This document shows, piece by piece, positions 1 to 10,780 of a stretch of DNA of 64,000 bases (positions within the stretch are counted from its first letter, which is position 1; each line of letters opens with the position of its first letter). Source of the DNA: Vanrija pseudolonga (Eukaryota > Basidiomycota > Tremellomycetes > Trichosporonales > Trichosporonaceae). Under the pieces are notes generated by a model. That model worked only from the letters and a program-made list of their open reading frames with translations. It was not told where the DNA came from and searched no databases. A program made the position numbers and the translations under genes. The stretch covers positions 1,364,001 through 1,428,000 of the forward strand of contig NC_085855.1 in the NCBI RefSeq assembly GCF_020906515.1. Direction: 5' to 3'.

Positions 1-1
1 G

Positions 2-517
2 TACGGCTTCCAGGTGATCCTCGCGGTCGGTATCGGTCTGGCGCTCCAGAACTCGATGCTCGGCGTCCAGATCGAGCTCAAGGGCGAGCCCCAGTTCGTC
101 TCGGCCGGCATGGGCATGTGTACGTTTGTCGGCTTTGCAGGCCGTATCATCGGCATCTCGCTCGGCGGCTCAGTGTTTGAGAACATGATCCAGCGCAACC
201 TCCGCACCCACGTCCCCCAGCTCCCCGCGCAGCTCGTCCTCGCTGTCGTCAACGACGCTACGGCTGTCTGGAAGCTGCCCGAGGCGCTGCAGCAGCCCGT
301 GCTTGTGCAGTACCAGGACACGCTCTCCGTCGTATACATCATTGGTGTCCCGTTCGCCATCCTCGGCTTCTTTGCTGCGCTTGTCATGAAGAATGACAAG
401 CTGCCGAGCAAGGCCGAGACGCAGGCGCAGAACGCGGCCGCCAAGGAGCGCGCCGCTGCCAAGGCTGCCGAGGCCAAGGGCGACATTGAGGCTGCCGCTG
501 GCGCAGAGAAGGAGTAG
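2..517 (+). CDS. MFS transporter, DHA2-like (C-terminal part)
   Basis: The reading frame is open from the left edge and ends at a TAG at 515-517, so only the C-terminal 171 residues are present. Hydrophobic segments are visible at the start (FQVILAVGIGLAL), in the middle (FVSAGMGMCTFVGFAGRIIG) and near the end (VVYIIGVPFAILGFFAALV). They match the last helices of 14-TM fungal drug/H+ antiporters, where a Gly-rich helix precedes a GGSVFENMIQ-like stretch. The tail after the last helix is charged and Ala/Lys/Glu-rich and probably cytosolic. Family placement rests on general look and is moderate; the substrate cannot be inferred. Confidence 0.7.
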   Translation, partial: YGFQVILAVGIGLALQNSMLGVQIELKGEPQFVSAGMGMCTFVGFAGRIIGISLGGSVFENMIQRNLRTHVPQLPAQLVLAVVNDATAVWKLPEALQQPVLVQYQDTLSVVYIIGVPFAILGFFAALVMKNDKLPSKAETQAQNAAAKERAAAKAAEAKGDIEAAAGAEKE

Positions 518-2186
518 AGAGTGCTTTACAGTCGCCATTATAGATATCCCCCACTCGATTAGACCAAGTTAGATGTAATACTTTAGTGTTGACGAGGCGA
601 CAGTGCCACTCTCCAACTAGCTGCTGCGTTGCGCGCACACACACCAACTCACACCGGCGGACGACGCGCTCCCTCGGCGGGAATAGAGGCACGCCCTGAG
701 CGAGGAGCCGGGGGCGACGCACGACGACACACCAGAGTCAGTTCCGTTCCGTGGCGCCAACTGGGCGCCCAAACTCAACCTAGCCCGTGTGCTTGACGGC
801 CCTGCACATTTTCCCTGCCCTACAGTGTCTGCCGGGCCAGATCTCGCGCGCACACAGACGCAGATATTGCATGATCGACACTGGAGCGTCGATCACGCAC
901 CGGGCACCAACAAGCAAAGCTCACAGCAAGGACATGACACGGCGGTGATATCATCACGCAGGTCGGGACGGTGCAAAGCAAAGCAAGGCTTTATTTAATT
1001 GGTGGGCGTGTCGGGCGTGCCATGGTCAGTCACTGCCGCGGCGTCGCACAGCATCGGTGGGCTGGGTGCAGGCAGTGATGGGCGCCGTGCAACGCCGCGT
1101 CTCTTGCACTTTGCACATAAATCACCGCCCAGAAGAGGCTGCAGATCCCCCGCAGGCGGAGCTGCCGTTTCACTCGCGGCTGGCTGGCTGGCTGGCTGGG
1201 CTTGAGTCACGGGGCGTGTTCGGTTTCGAGAAGGTCTCGTGGAGCTGAGGAGGCGAGGCCTGTCGTGTCGGGCTTGTGCAGCGCTGTCGTTTTTCTCCTT
1301 TCTCAGGAGCCATGACCCTTTCCTTCATATTGCCTGCTGCCGTGGGTGGGAGAGGAGGTGCATTGCGGCCCTCTCTTGGCCCGACTCCCTTTGTCGCCCG
1401 TCAACATTGATCACGGCATGCCACCCGGCGTTAGGCATCAGCCGTCAGCAACAAGGATTCAGGGGCGTTCGTTTCACCCCTCTGGCCTGGTGAGCCTGGT
1501 GAGCCGCTGGGCGACAAAGCGCTGGCCGCCGCAACAACGTTAACGGGCCAAATGGGCCAAATGGGTGCAAGACTGGGCTACTAAGGCTACCCATTCACTC
1601 TGATGATGCATCTACGCCTCTCTGCCCGCAGCGCCTTCCCTTGGCCCCCTCTGGCCCGGCTCCAATTTCTCACCAGGCAGCGCCTTCCCGGAAGCGTGCA
1701 GTAGCGGGCGACATAGCGCACAGTTGATGGCGCTGGGCCTGGGCTCGACGTGGTCCGGCTGTTGCAGGCATACAGCCCCCCTCCCCCCCCTGGCCTTCAG
1801 GAGCGGAGGATCACCACGGCTGAGTGCTCCTTGGTGCTTATTTGCGGCAGGTTCAAAGTGCGCTATGCACGCTCATGATACTGATTTACCGCTTGTAGCA
1901 GCTATAGATTGGGGTGAGGGTGAAGGGCCAGGGGGGGAGAGAGCCAGGGGTTGCAAGTCTAAGGAGCAAACGACCAAGGCTAGCCTAGCCCGACACGACG
2001 ATGCATGGTGTGACCTGCAGCAGTGCTTGAATACATAGGGTGACGTCCAAACCCAAACGGCGCACCAGGGTGTCGGGATTCCAGCCGGGCGAGCTGGCGT
2101 GCTGGATGGGCGACGTCTGACGTTGACGGGTTCGGCGAATGTCTCAGGCAAAGTGAACAGAGGCGAGGGCCGAGGCATACGACGGA
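518..2186. other. intergenic spacer, no gene seen
   Basis: About 1.7 kb follows the transporter stop. Short ORFs occur on both strands but none has family resemblance or consistent codon bias. There is a small GCTG/GGCT run near 1178-1200 and a tandem GGGCCAAAT duplication near 1544-1563. It presumably holds the 3' UTR of the transporter. Confidence 0.6.
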
Positions 2187-2403
<217 letters not shown>

Positions 2404-3462
2404 AGGCAAAGCAAAACTAAGGGCCCGATTAAAGTGACGAACCGAACCTTCGCGCTGCGGCAAGGAGCCCAGGAGCTCGAGACATTGAAGAGGCACGCCA
2501 CCCAGCAGGCAAGCAACACCGCTGCCGCTGCCGCCGCCGCACTCTGCCACCGAGAGACACGGTTTGTTGCCCCTCGTCTCATGTCAAGCCAAACGGGCCA
2601 AGGAGGGGGCGCAAGCAAGACTGACTGCCCCTGGCTGCGGCCCGCCCGTTGTTGCTTACCCCTCTCTCTCCACCCTCCAACAGCCTGCACAACCAACTCA
2701 CCACCACATATCATCTTGATACTTGCTTGTTGCTTTTCACCACTTTGCACTTTTGATTCTTCTTGCGTCGACCGACGGCACGCCAGACGGCTCGACTGCT
2801 CTCCACTCGGCAGCACCCGACTCTCTCACACTCTCACACAAACAAATAGCCCACGCGACCGACGGGCCCACCCACCCAGCATTCGCCGCCGCCAGCCGCC
2901 AGATCTCACCATCACACATCCATCTCCCCCCGTTCCCTCCCTCCTTCTCTCCTTCCCCCCCACCCCACCACCACACCACTTTGAAACGCGTGCATTTGAC
3001 AATCTTTTGCGCCAATCATCCTCTTGTCTTGTCACGATCCCCCACTCTCGACGCGTAGACGCGACTAGGACTTGCCCTCTCTCACTGCCGACTTTTGCAC
3101 AGACGCTAGTCGCGCCGCGCACATCCAGACAAAGCCGCCTGTCGTCGTACCCCTTGGTCGACCTGTCTTGTCCCCGCCCCCCCTTCCCTTTTCCCCGTAC
3201 GTCTCATCGACAAAAGAAAGTCACCCTCTCCCCAATCGACGACGCATCAATCAATCGCATCGACGACCACAGCGACGACAACGACGCACACTTGCACACA
3301 CATTGTCGACTCGCATTTTGTTTACTGCTCGACACTTTGGCACCCCCGCCTTTGCCTACAACGCACAGACAGTCGGTGCATCATCATTGTTTACGCCGCT
3401 TGTCACCCGCCCCACCAGCACCCACCTTGCCCCCCTCACCCATCACGCATCACGCTGGCAAC
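2404..3462 (+). promoter_or_regulatory. pyrimidine/CA-rich leader region upstream of the 3463 gene
   Basis: From about 2640 to 3460 the plus strand is dominated by C, T and A, with CACA, CCCCA and CTCTC runs and few AG dinucleotides. This is typical of strong promoters and long 5' leaders in basidiomycete yeasts. The long ORF covering it comes from lack of stops in such composition and has no protein-like features. The coding start at 3463 follows GGCAAC. Confidence 0.5.
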
Positions 3463-6400
3463 ATGACTGCCATTAGCCCCATGCGCAACCGCTTCGACTA
3501 TGCGTCGGCCATGCACCCGTGAGTCTCTTGCTCCAACCACCATCCACACTCTGTCCCGCATCTCGATGTTGTTGCGTTCGCACACACATTGAGTCGATGT
3601 CGTCTTCCTCTTCACACTATCAATGTGTTTTGGAATGCATCGCCGGGTCGATCCTTCCCCCCCCTTCCCCCCCCCCCTTGCGTCTTGTTGTTGTTGTTGT
3701 TGCCGATGATGATGGTCGTGCTGACACCTGACGCCTCTACGCCATTGTTCCCCTCGCCTGTCCCCCATACACCGCCCCCCACCACGCCTTGCCCTCACCG
3801 CCGCCTCCGACGCCTCGTCGTTGACACGGACCCCACCACACACCACACCCACCTGGCCGAACACGAATGCCGTTTACCACCGGGCCCATCCATTCCTCAC
3901 CTTCCCTGTTTGTCCCCTCTCGTCGCGACTTGCATCACTCGACATCACAACTCTTTATCCATCACTCCATCCACTCGCCGCCACCACTAAAAATGTCGTT
4001 GCACGCCGCAATGACCTCGGCCACGCACGGACCAAACGACTATGCACCGTCCTCCATCTCACCCAATGATCGGGTAACTCACCGCGTCTCGGCGCCGCCC
4101 ACCACTTCCCACGCCCCGTTACGCATCTCGCCCCCGCCGCTGCACCACCGACGCCGCCCCTCGACGCCGCCCCCCTCGTCGCCCGACTCGCTTCATGTCG
4201 ACGTCGGCCATGGCCTTGACAACGACCGCGCTCGCTTCAACAACGCGACCCACCCGCCGCCCGTCTACACGCCAACGACCCACGCCCATCACTGGCCACA
4301 AACCGAACAATCACCCACCTACAGGACCTCTTCGCTTCGCGACCCACCACCCAACGCCACGCCGCCCGTGGGAAGCAGGTCGCCGTCCGCTCGCGCCACA
4401 GACGACCGTGACGACCGCCGAAAGGGCAAGGCACGCGAGAGAGAAGACCTGTGAGTCTTGACATCCATTCCTGCAGCATAGGTGGAATGGCACGTGTAGT
4501 GGGGGGAGCGGGGCTAGGGGCGGCTGAGAGGCTGCAGCCAACAGTGGTGCCGGGTGGCTGCCAGCCAGTGAATGGGTCGCGACCGTGGTCTATGGCTGCC
4601 TTGGCCAGATCTGAGACACTCTGCGACCGTCCGCGCGCGTTGCGGCCGCCAGACATGAGTTGCAGCTATTTTCCGCCCATCCCAGCACCAAGCCCACCGG
4701 TTTGAACTAGTGTCATTCCGACCTAGTTCAAACCTTGGCAAGTCACCCTGCCCATGTGCTGGTGGTGCTGCGGCTGCTGCGACTGCATAGCTGCATCCCC
4801 TCCCCAGACCACTACCGCGACACCCACCATCCTTCCCATCCTTCCCGCGCTTGCCGCCATTTTGTCCAGTAACACGCACTGACACCTTTGCCTTCTTCGT
4901 TCACACACCTACCATCACCACCACCACCATCATACGCACCGACACGTCCCTTTTTCCCCTTTGCCATTTACTTCTCCTCTTTGCGTATCGGCCCCTGTTG
5001 CTCAATGCTCAATGTCTTCGTCGACGTCGTCCTACCATGACATTACCATTCTTGTCAACCGCGAACGATCATCCAGCCCCGACGACGACGACAAGCGCCC
5101 AGACAAGCGGAGCCGTACCCATGCTCGCGGCTCAGGCCGCCTCAGCGGCGACTCGCCCTCAAAGCTCGGCTCTGGACCATCCGCCCCGGGCGAGTCGCAG
5201 TCGACTGGCAAAAGCCGCCCGCCGGGGCTCGCACCCATCAAGCCCATTGGCTTTGCCGCATCTCGTGAGGCCCGCCGCGAGGACGGAACGGATCGTGCCA
5301 TCCCTTCGCCCGTTGTCATGGGCTTTGACTTCAAGAGCATTGACGAGGAGCAGCTCAAGACTGTGGGTCACTTTTTGGCGCAGCAGCGGGCGCGTCGTGT
5401 CGCCTGGGAAACTGACACGTCGTTAGGTTCGCGACACCATCAGCATCAAGGAGCAGCAGCAGGCGCTGATTGCTCAACGGCGCAAGGAGATGGCTGCCAG
5501 CCAACCGACGACGCCCCGCGAGCTCACCTTCAAAGGGTGGACGCCCAAGGAGACTGAGAAGCGCAGCGTTGGTGTTCGTCGTGAGAAGACGCGCGACAAG
5601 GTCGAGCGCATGAGCATTGTCACTTCCAACAGCGACAAGGACGTTGTCCCGGGATCCAAGAGCGCGCCTCTGAACCAGGGCCTTGCGAGCCAGCAGCAGT
5701 CACCACGCGAGCCTCCTTCGGGCTCGCAGACTGCCATGCCGCAGCACATTCTCCCTCCCATGCACTCGCACTACCATCAGCAGCACCACCACCACCTGGC
5801 CGACCCACGGACGGCCCCAGTCAGCCACACGCGTTCTGGTCGTCCAGAGGAGAACAACTTTGCGCGTCAGCAGCAGCCCTACTACCAGGCAACAGTGCAC
5901 CCCGGCCCTCCTGGCGGCCCGCCCTCTGCTACGGGATCCACGCACCGCACATCCCAGGACACGCGCTACCCTGAGATCAGCCTCGACATGGCTGGTCCCA
6001 GGTCGGCACGGCCGCAGCCGCAGCCTTCTACTGCGGACCGCCGCACGTTTTCGGTCACTGGCATCGCCGGACACCCGTCGGCGTACCCTCCATCGCCTCA
6101 CGCTCGTGGCCCTCCTCCTGGCCCCAGCTCGGGTGTCCCCCCACCGCAGCGTGCGTCGAACGGCCACCACCGCGGCAACGGCGGCTACTCTGCATCTCCA
6201 TCGCCCCCACACCAGACGACGCACACGCACCACCGCGAGCAGTTCCTGGCTCCTTTCAGCCAGCTCTACGACTTGCTGGGCAGTGTCGACAACCTGCGCT
6301 ACTCGTTGCAGGACATGATCCACCGCGGCGAGTCTGCCTACGCTGCACAGATGGCGGCGACAGCCGACTTCAAGGCGACGGCGGCCCAGGCCGGCAACCT

Positions 6401-6545
6401 CTTGGCCACGCTTCAGCAGTCGGCCGAAAGTCTCAAGGAGATGGTGCGCTACGAGGTGGACCGGGCCGGCAGTGCCGAGCGTCGCGAGGTGGACGATCTT
6501 CGCGACCGCATCCGGCTGCTCGAGGAGCGTCTCGACCGCCGCTAA
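3463..6545 (+). CDS. putative regulatory protein, low-complexity with C-terminal coiled coil
   Basis: Not recognised as a named family. Proposed exons are 3463-3518, 4325-4450, 5077-5362 and 5427-6545 (528 residues). The donors are GTGAGT, GTGAGT and GTGGGT, and every junction keeps frame. The product starts MTAISPMRNRFDYASAMHP. It then has a basic-acidic stretch (RRKGKAREREDL, PDDDDKRPDKRSR) that could be a nuclear localisation signal. A conserved-looking block follows around FDFKSIDEEQLK and ISIKEQQQALIAQRRKE, then a His/Pro/Gln-rich middle. The last 100 residues are helical heptads (SLQDMIHRGESA to RLLEERLDRR), probably a coiled coil. Introns 1 (806 nt) and 2 (626 nt) are far longer than others here. 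A simpler alternative is initiation at the in-frame ATG at 5012, which gives 489 residues and makes the upstream exons part of the leader. The last two exons are firmer than the first two. Confidence 0.6.
4699..4734. repeat. 12-bp perfect inverted repeat with 12-nt loop
   Basis: The arms GGTTTGAACTAG (4699-4710) and CTAGTTCAAACC (4723-4734) are exact reverse complements around a 12-nt loop. They sit inside the proposed second intron of the 3463 gene and could form a hairpin in the transcript. Confidence 0.85.
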
Positions 6546-7628
6546 GCCGCCGCCGCCGCCTCTGTTCACGCCTGCCCCATGTGTATAACGGACAATCTCG
6601 GTCATCTCTTGTGTCTCCTCCTTGTTTTGGTCATCGCCTGTCGCCCTCTCTGTTCGGCATCTACAGTTTCAACTGCTCCACTCGTGCGATACAACATACA
6701 TACACGGTCGCGGGTCTCAAAAGTCTGCGCGTTGGTCCCGGAAGCATGGCTCGATGTACAATAGCGCAATAGCTGGACATGTTATTGATGGTTAGACGGA
6801 CGGGGAGCGAGCTCGCTTCGCTCGCTCGAGAGGGTTCTGTGTGGTATTGTGCGGCGCAGTATTGTGCGCGACGGGCGGCCATCAATAGATACAACGAGGT
6901 GGACGCTGCTGTCGGTGGACAATGGTTGAAGGGGTGATTGTTGATCGGCCCGCGGTCCGCGGTCCGTGACGGTGACTGACGGGCACGGCGGTTGTGGCCC
7001 GAGATCTGCTCATTCAACGTGCGGCGGCAGTGCGGCATGGGCGACGAGTGCAGCTTTTGCACTGCGGATGGATGGCCACAACCATGTGCAGCATGCAGCA
7101 GTCCGGGTGCGAAGACTGCAGCGTACCGTCGACAGCGCGCGGTTCCTCACCGTACCGTCCTCACCCAGGCCTTAATATAGCAACAGCGAGGGTGTGCTGC
7201 ACGCACGATGCATTGTCGCGAGCAACGTGAACAAGGCAGCGAGTGATGCAAGTGATGCCCACGGGTCGTGCTGATTGGCTCGGAAGGGGCTGTGGGAGTG
7301 TGGCACCCATGTTACCCACCATCATGACCGGTCGGGTCCCCGTTTTGAAAGTGACGACCTTGTCGGTCTCTTTTGAGGTCGCGGCGGTCACCACTCTGCG
7401 CGGCAGGCGAGTGATACGGCGCTGTTGCGACGACTCTTCTGTTCGTGTTCTTGTTGCTCTCGGCATCCTCGAGCAGAGTACATAACGACGCGCCAAGAAC
7501 GTATTTCGAGCCCGCCAAGACAAACGACGCCGACGACCTCGACGACAACAGCGAAACCAAAAGTTTGAGGCAGCGGACAATACTACTGCTCCACTCGATT
7601 ATCAACCCCAACCCCCACCCACACCACA
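6546..7628. other. intergenic spacer between the coiled-coil gene and the ZIP gene
   Basis: About 1.1 kb holds the 3' region of the upstream gene and the promoter/leader of the zinc transporter. Small ORFs overlap on both strands without protein-like features. The 60 nt before the ZIP ATG are C/A-rich (CCCACCCACACCACA), as in other leaders here. I see no ZAP1-type inverted ACCTT element. Confidence 0.55.
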
Positions 7629-9034
7629 ATGTCCGCCCCCGCCATCGCTGCTGCGTTCCACGCGGCCGTCACGCAGCTCGACGACGCCGCGCCCGCCGAC
7701 CCGTGCGCTGCGTCCTTTAGCGAGAGCCACTGGGGGCTGCGTATCGCGTCCGTGTTCATCATTCTTGTGAGTTGCGCAAGCAGAGCGAGCAGCGGAGCTG
7801 CGAGCGGTGTGGGTGGGTGGGGGATGGCGGGCAAGGCCTTCGGCGTTTGAACTGCTGGCTGCTGGCGACCGTACCGGTCACCGCCGCAACGGTCACTGCC
7901 TCTGACCGCTCGCTGGCGTCATCCGCCCCCCCCCCCCCCCCGCCCCCGCAAGGCCCAAGCCCCAAGCCCAAGCACGACACTAACCACCCCTCTTCTCCCC
8001 AGGTCACATCGCTCTTCGGCACGCTCCTCCCGATCTTCCTGCGCAACTCGTCGTTCGTCCCGCGCTGGGCGTTCGAGTTTGCCAAGTTCTTCGGCTCGGG
8101 CGTGATCATCGCGACGGCGTTCATCCACCTGCTCGCGCCCGCATTCCAGGAGCTCGGCTCGCCATGCCTCACGGGCGCATGGCAGGAGTACACGTTCGCG
8201 CCGGCGATCGCCATGATCTCGGTGCTGTTCATGTTCTTCGCCGAGGTCGCGGCCTACCGGCTGGGCACAAAGCGCCTGCTGCGCCTCGGCGTCGCGTACT
8301 CGACCCACGCGGAGGACGCGACCGACGCGCACGCCCACTCGCACCGCCACGACCCGCCGCTTGACGTCGACACGTCGGGTCCCGAGTCGCAGGCGCACGT
8401 CCACCCCTCCATCTCGCACACGCACGCCGACGAGCACGGCGAGAGCGCACACTCGCACGCTGTTGCGCTCGCCGAGAAGGGCCGCAAGGACACGGAGAGC
8501 GCGTCGTCGCATTCTGATCTCGAGCACGCGCCGTCGAGCGCCGAGGCCACCGCGCAGCTCATCGCCGTCGCGGTGCTCGAGTTTGGCGTCATGCTGCACT
8601 CGATCATCATCGGCCTGACGCTTGCCGTGTCGGACGAGTTTGTCGTCCTCTTCATCGTCATCATCTTCCACCAGATGTTCGAGGGTCTCGGTCTCGGCTC
8701 GCGTCTCTCGGCGCTTAGCCTGCCCAAGAAGTTCAACTCGTCGCGCTACGTCGCGGCCATCATCTACGCCATCTGCACCCCCGTCGGTATTGCCGTCGGC
8801 CTCGGTATCCGCCAGACGTACAACGGCAACGGCGTCGCCGCCAACATTGTTTCCGGCATCCTCGACGCCATTTCCGCCGGCATCCTGCTCTACACCGGCC
8901 TCGTCGAGCTCCTCGCCCACGAGATCCTCCTCAACCCCAGAATGATGAAGAGCTCGGACGGCAAGCTCACCTACGTCTTCCTGTGTATCTGCGCCGGTGC
9001 CGGCCTCATGGCCCTCCTCGGCCGCTGGGCATAG
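7629..9034 (+). CDS. ZIP family zinc transporter (plasma-membrane Zrt1/Zrt2 type)
   Basis: Imports Zn2+ (possibly Fe2+) into the cytosol. Exons are 7629-7766 and 8003-9034, giving 389 residues with one phase-0 intron. That intron is 236 nt and contains a 16-base C run. Hydrophobic helices fill the N-terminal half and the C-terminal third. They are split by a cytosolic His-rich loop (HAHSHRHD, HSHAVAL) as in yeast Zrt proteins. The metal-site helices are intact: TM4 has HSIIIGLTLAV (His about 245) and TM5 has HQMFEGLGLGSRL (His about 269, Glu about 273). Length is normal for fungal ZIPs, and the protein ends LGRWA. It is convergent with the Cys-pair protein gene downstream. Confidence 0.93.
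7926..7941. repeat. poly-C run (16 nt) inside the ZIP intron
   Basis: Sixteen consecutive C residues, followed by G and a further C run. The tract lies within the intron, so length changes would not alter the protein. Confidence 0.9.
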
Positions 9035-9202
9035 ATAGACAACAGAGAAAGAGCATGTGGCGGCGAGTGGAGTAGAGCGAGTGGCGGCGCAGCAGTCAGC
9101 AGCTTATAGAGTTCATTCAGGTCATAATGTATCATTGGTCACTTTTCCGTTGCGAGACCGCCTCTAACCCACCCCGAGCCCAAACTCTTCCGTCTCCCCC
9201 GC

Positions 9203-10753
9203 CTACTCAACCGTGTTCCACCGCTCGACGTTCTGTCGGATCTGGAGAGCACGCCGAGCGTTCTTCAGCGGCAGTTGTCGGAGCGCTGCCTGCGCGGCGT
9301 GGTACTGTCGGTCGTCCTCGATGCCGATGGGGCTGCCGTGCGTGCCAAAGACGCCAGGGGCGCTCCACCTCTCGTTGCTCACACCCAAGGATATGTTGCT
9401 CATGGCAATCTTGTTGAGCCCGAACTGCGCCTGCGTCTTGGCCATCCGCCGCTCCTTCTCGGCCTCCTGCACGATCTGGCCGTTGACGAGTATCGTCTCG
9501 GCGTACACCTGGGTGCGCTCGCGCGCGATGCCAAGCAGCACGGGCAGCGGGAGGCCGCCAGCACACGCACGGAGCCAGAGCGCGCGCATGCGCGGGCTCC
9601 ACAGCGAGCAGATCCCCGTGGCCTGCGCGTTGCGCAGCGGTGCACGGCCTGCCAGGCTCGTGTGCGACCCGAAGGTCACCCAGCATGCGGGGCAGATCCT
9701 CAGCTCGGAGAAGCCGAACCACTGCCCGGTTGCCTGTTCGTGGTGCGGACAGCGCGGCATCCCCTCTACGGCGCGGGCGAGCGTGTCGATCCGCCACCTG
9801 CCGAGGCTGACGCTCTCGGCGAGCGCGGTGCGCATGGTCTGGCCCATCGGGGTGGAGGGGCACAGATCGCAGCTCCACTCGACTCCGGGCGGCGGCGACG
9901 CGCGCTGGAAGAAGGGATGCAGGCCGAGCGGCTCGACGTAGCTCGCCGCGCAGGCGGGGCACACTGCAAAGTCGAGCCCGGGCAGCTGAACCCACGAGTT
10001 GTCGGGCTTCGCGCCCGCGGGACTGCATTCTGGCGCCGCGAGCGCAGCGCGCGCAAAGTGGATGAAGCGGGGCACGTTGCCGTCCACCAGCGTCCACGAC
10101 CACAGGTCGGCCAGCTTGTGCATGTCGCACGAGGCCTGCTCCCAGTCGTGCGGGCCGAGCGGCACAAACTCGGCGTCGTAGGGCGAGAAGGCGACCAGGT
10201 CGAGGTAGCACGCGTCGCAGGCGACGAAGCCGTCCACGTGCTGGCGCGTAGTGTACCAGCTGTACGTGGACCCGGGGACCTGCTCGCCCAAGCAGCGCGG
10301 CATCTGCGCGCGGTCGCGCATGAGCGCGACGACGCCAGCGGGCGGGATCTGGCTCCACGCGGCGCGGACGGCGCGCGGGGCAAGGTCACACGTCCACTCC
10401 GTCATGGCTGCCGTCTGTTCCCAGTTGGAAGAGGGGAGAGCGAGCACAAAGTCCTCGTAGCACGCCGCGCAGGCCATCACGTCGTCCGCGCCAGGAGGGT
10501 GGAAGTATCGCGTGCCCGGGGCGCTCCCCTCGCTGCCGGGGCAGGACATGCGCGCGCGCTTGCCGAGGAAGGCCTCGAGCGCGCCGCGGTCCCCGGCGCG
10601 GAGGAGGGCCTTGGCGCGCGGCGTGTCGAAGATACAGCTCGCGCCAGGGGCCGCGTCGTAGCTCTCGAATGCGGAGCGCAGACTCCCAGCAGCAGCATGG
10701 CACGCGGTACACATCGCCAGCTGGGGGTAGCTCGGGTGCCGGTAGAACGTCAT
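9203..10753 (-). CDS. Cys-pair (CxxC) repeat protein of unknown function
   Basis: A single-exon ORF of 516 residues from the ATG at 10753 (MTFYRHPSYPQLAMCTACH). It has at least four or five loosely repeated modules of the form W/Y-aromatic, x(6-8), V/M-A/C-C-x2-C-Y. Examples are MACAACYEDFV, VACDACYLDLV, AVCPACAASYV and RICPACWVTFG, each followed by a hydrophobic residue and Pro. The spaced CxxC pairs suggest structural zinc ribbons. To my knowledge similar fungal proteins carry modules like 'xFTVCxxCYxxVV' after a low-complexity N-terminus and have no assigned function. The frame continues upstream through seven codons into a TGA at 10783-10781, beyond which a Pro-rich ORF lies in the same frame. 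This may therefore be only the C-terminal part of a larger protein. Confidence 0.7.
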   Translation of the reverse strand: MTFYRHPSYPQLAMCTACHAAAGSLRSAFESYDAAPGASCIFDTPRAKALLRAGDRGALEAFLGKRARMSCPGSEGSAPGTRYFHPPGADDVMACAACYEDFVLALPSSNWEQTAAMTEWTCDLAPRAVRAAWSQIPPAGVVALMRDRAQMPRCLGEQVPGSTYSWYTTRQHVDGFVACDACYLDLVAFSPYDAEFVPLGPHDWEQASCDMHKLADLWSWTLVDGNVPRFIHFARAALAAPECSPAGAKPDNSWVQLPGLDFAVCPACAASYVEPLGLHPFFQRASPPPGVEWSCDLCPSTPMGQTMRTALAESVSLGRWRIDTLARAVEGMPRCPHHEQATGQWFGFSELRICPACWVTFGSHTSLAGRAPLRNAQATGICSLWSPRMRALWLRACAGGLPLPVLLGIARERTQVYAETILVNGQIVQEAEKERRMAKTQAQFGLNKIAMSNISLGVSNERWSAPGVFGTHGSPIGIEDDRQYHAAQAALRQLPLKNARRALQIRQNVERWNTVE

Positions 10754-10780
10754 CGGGAGCACGGACGGCCACGGGAGGTG

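Noticed and set aside
2434-3522. 362-codon plus-strand ORF through the leader
   Set aside because: It follows a C/A/T-rich leader with almost no stops. The translation is low-complexity His/Pro/Thr/Ser without codon bias; only its last 19 codons form the proposed first exon.
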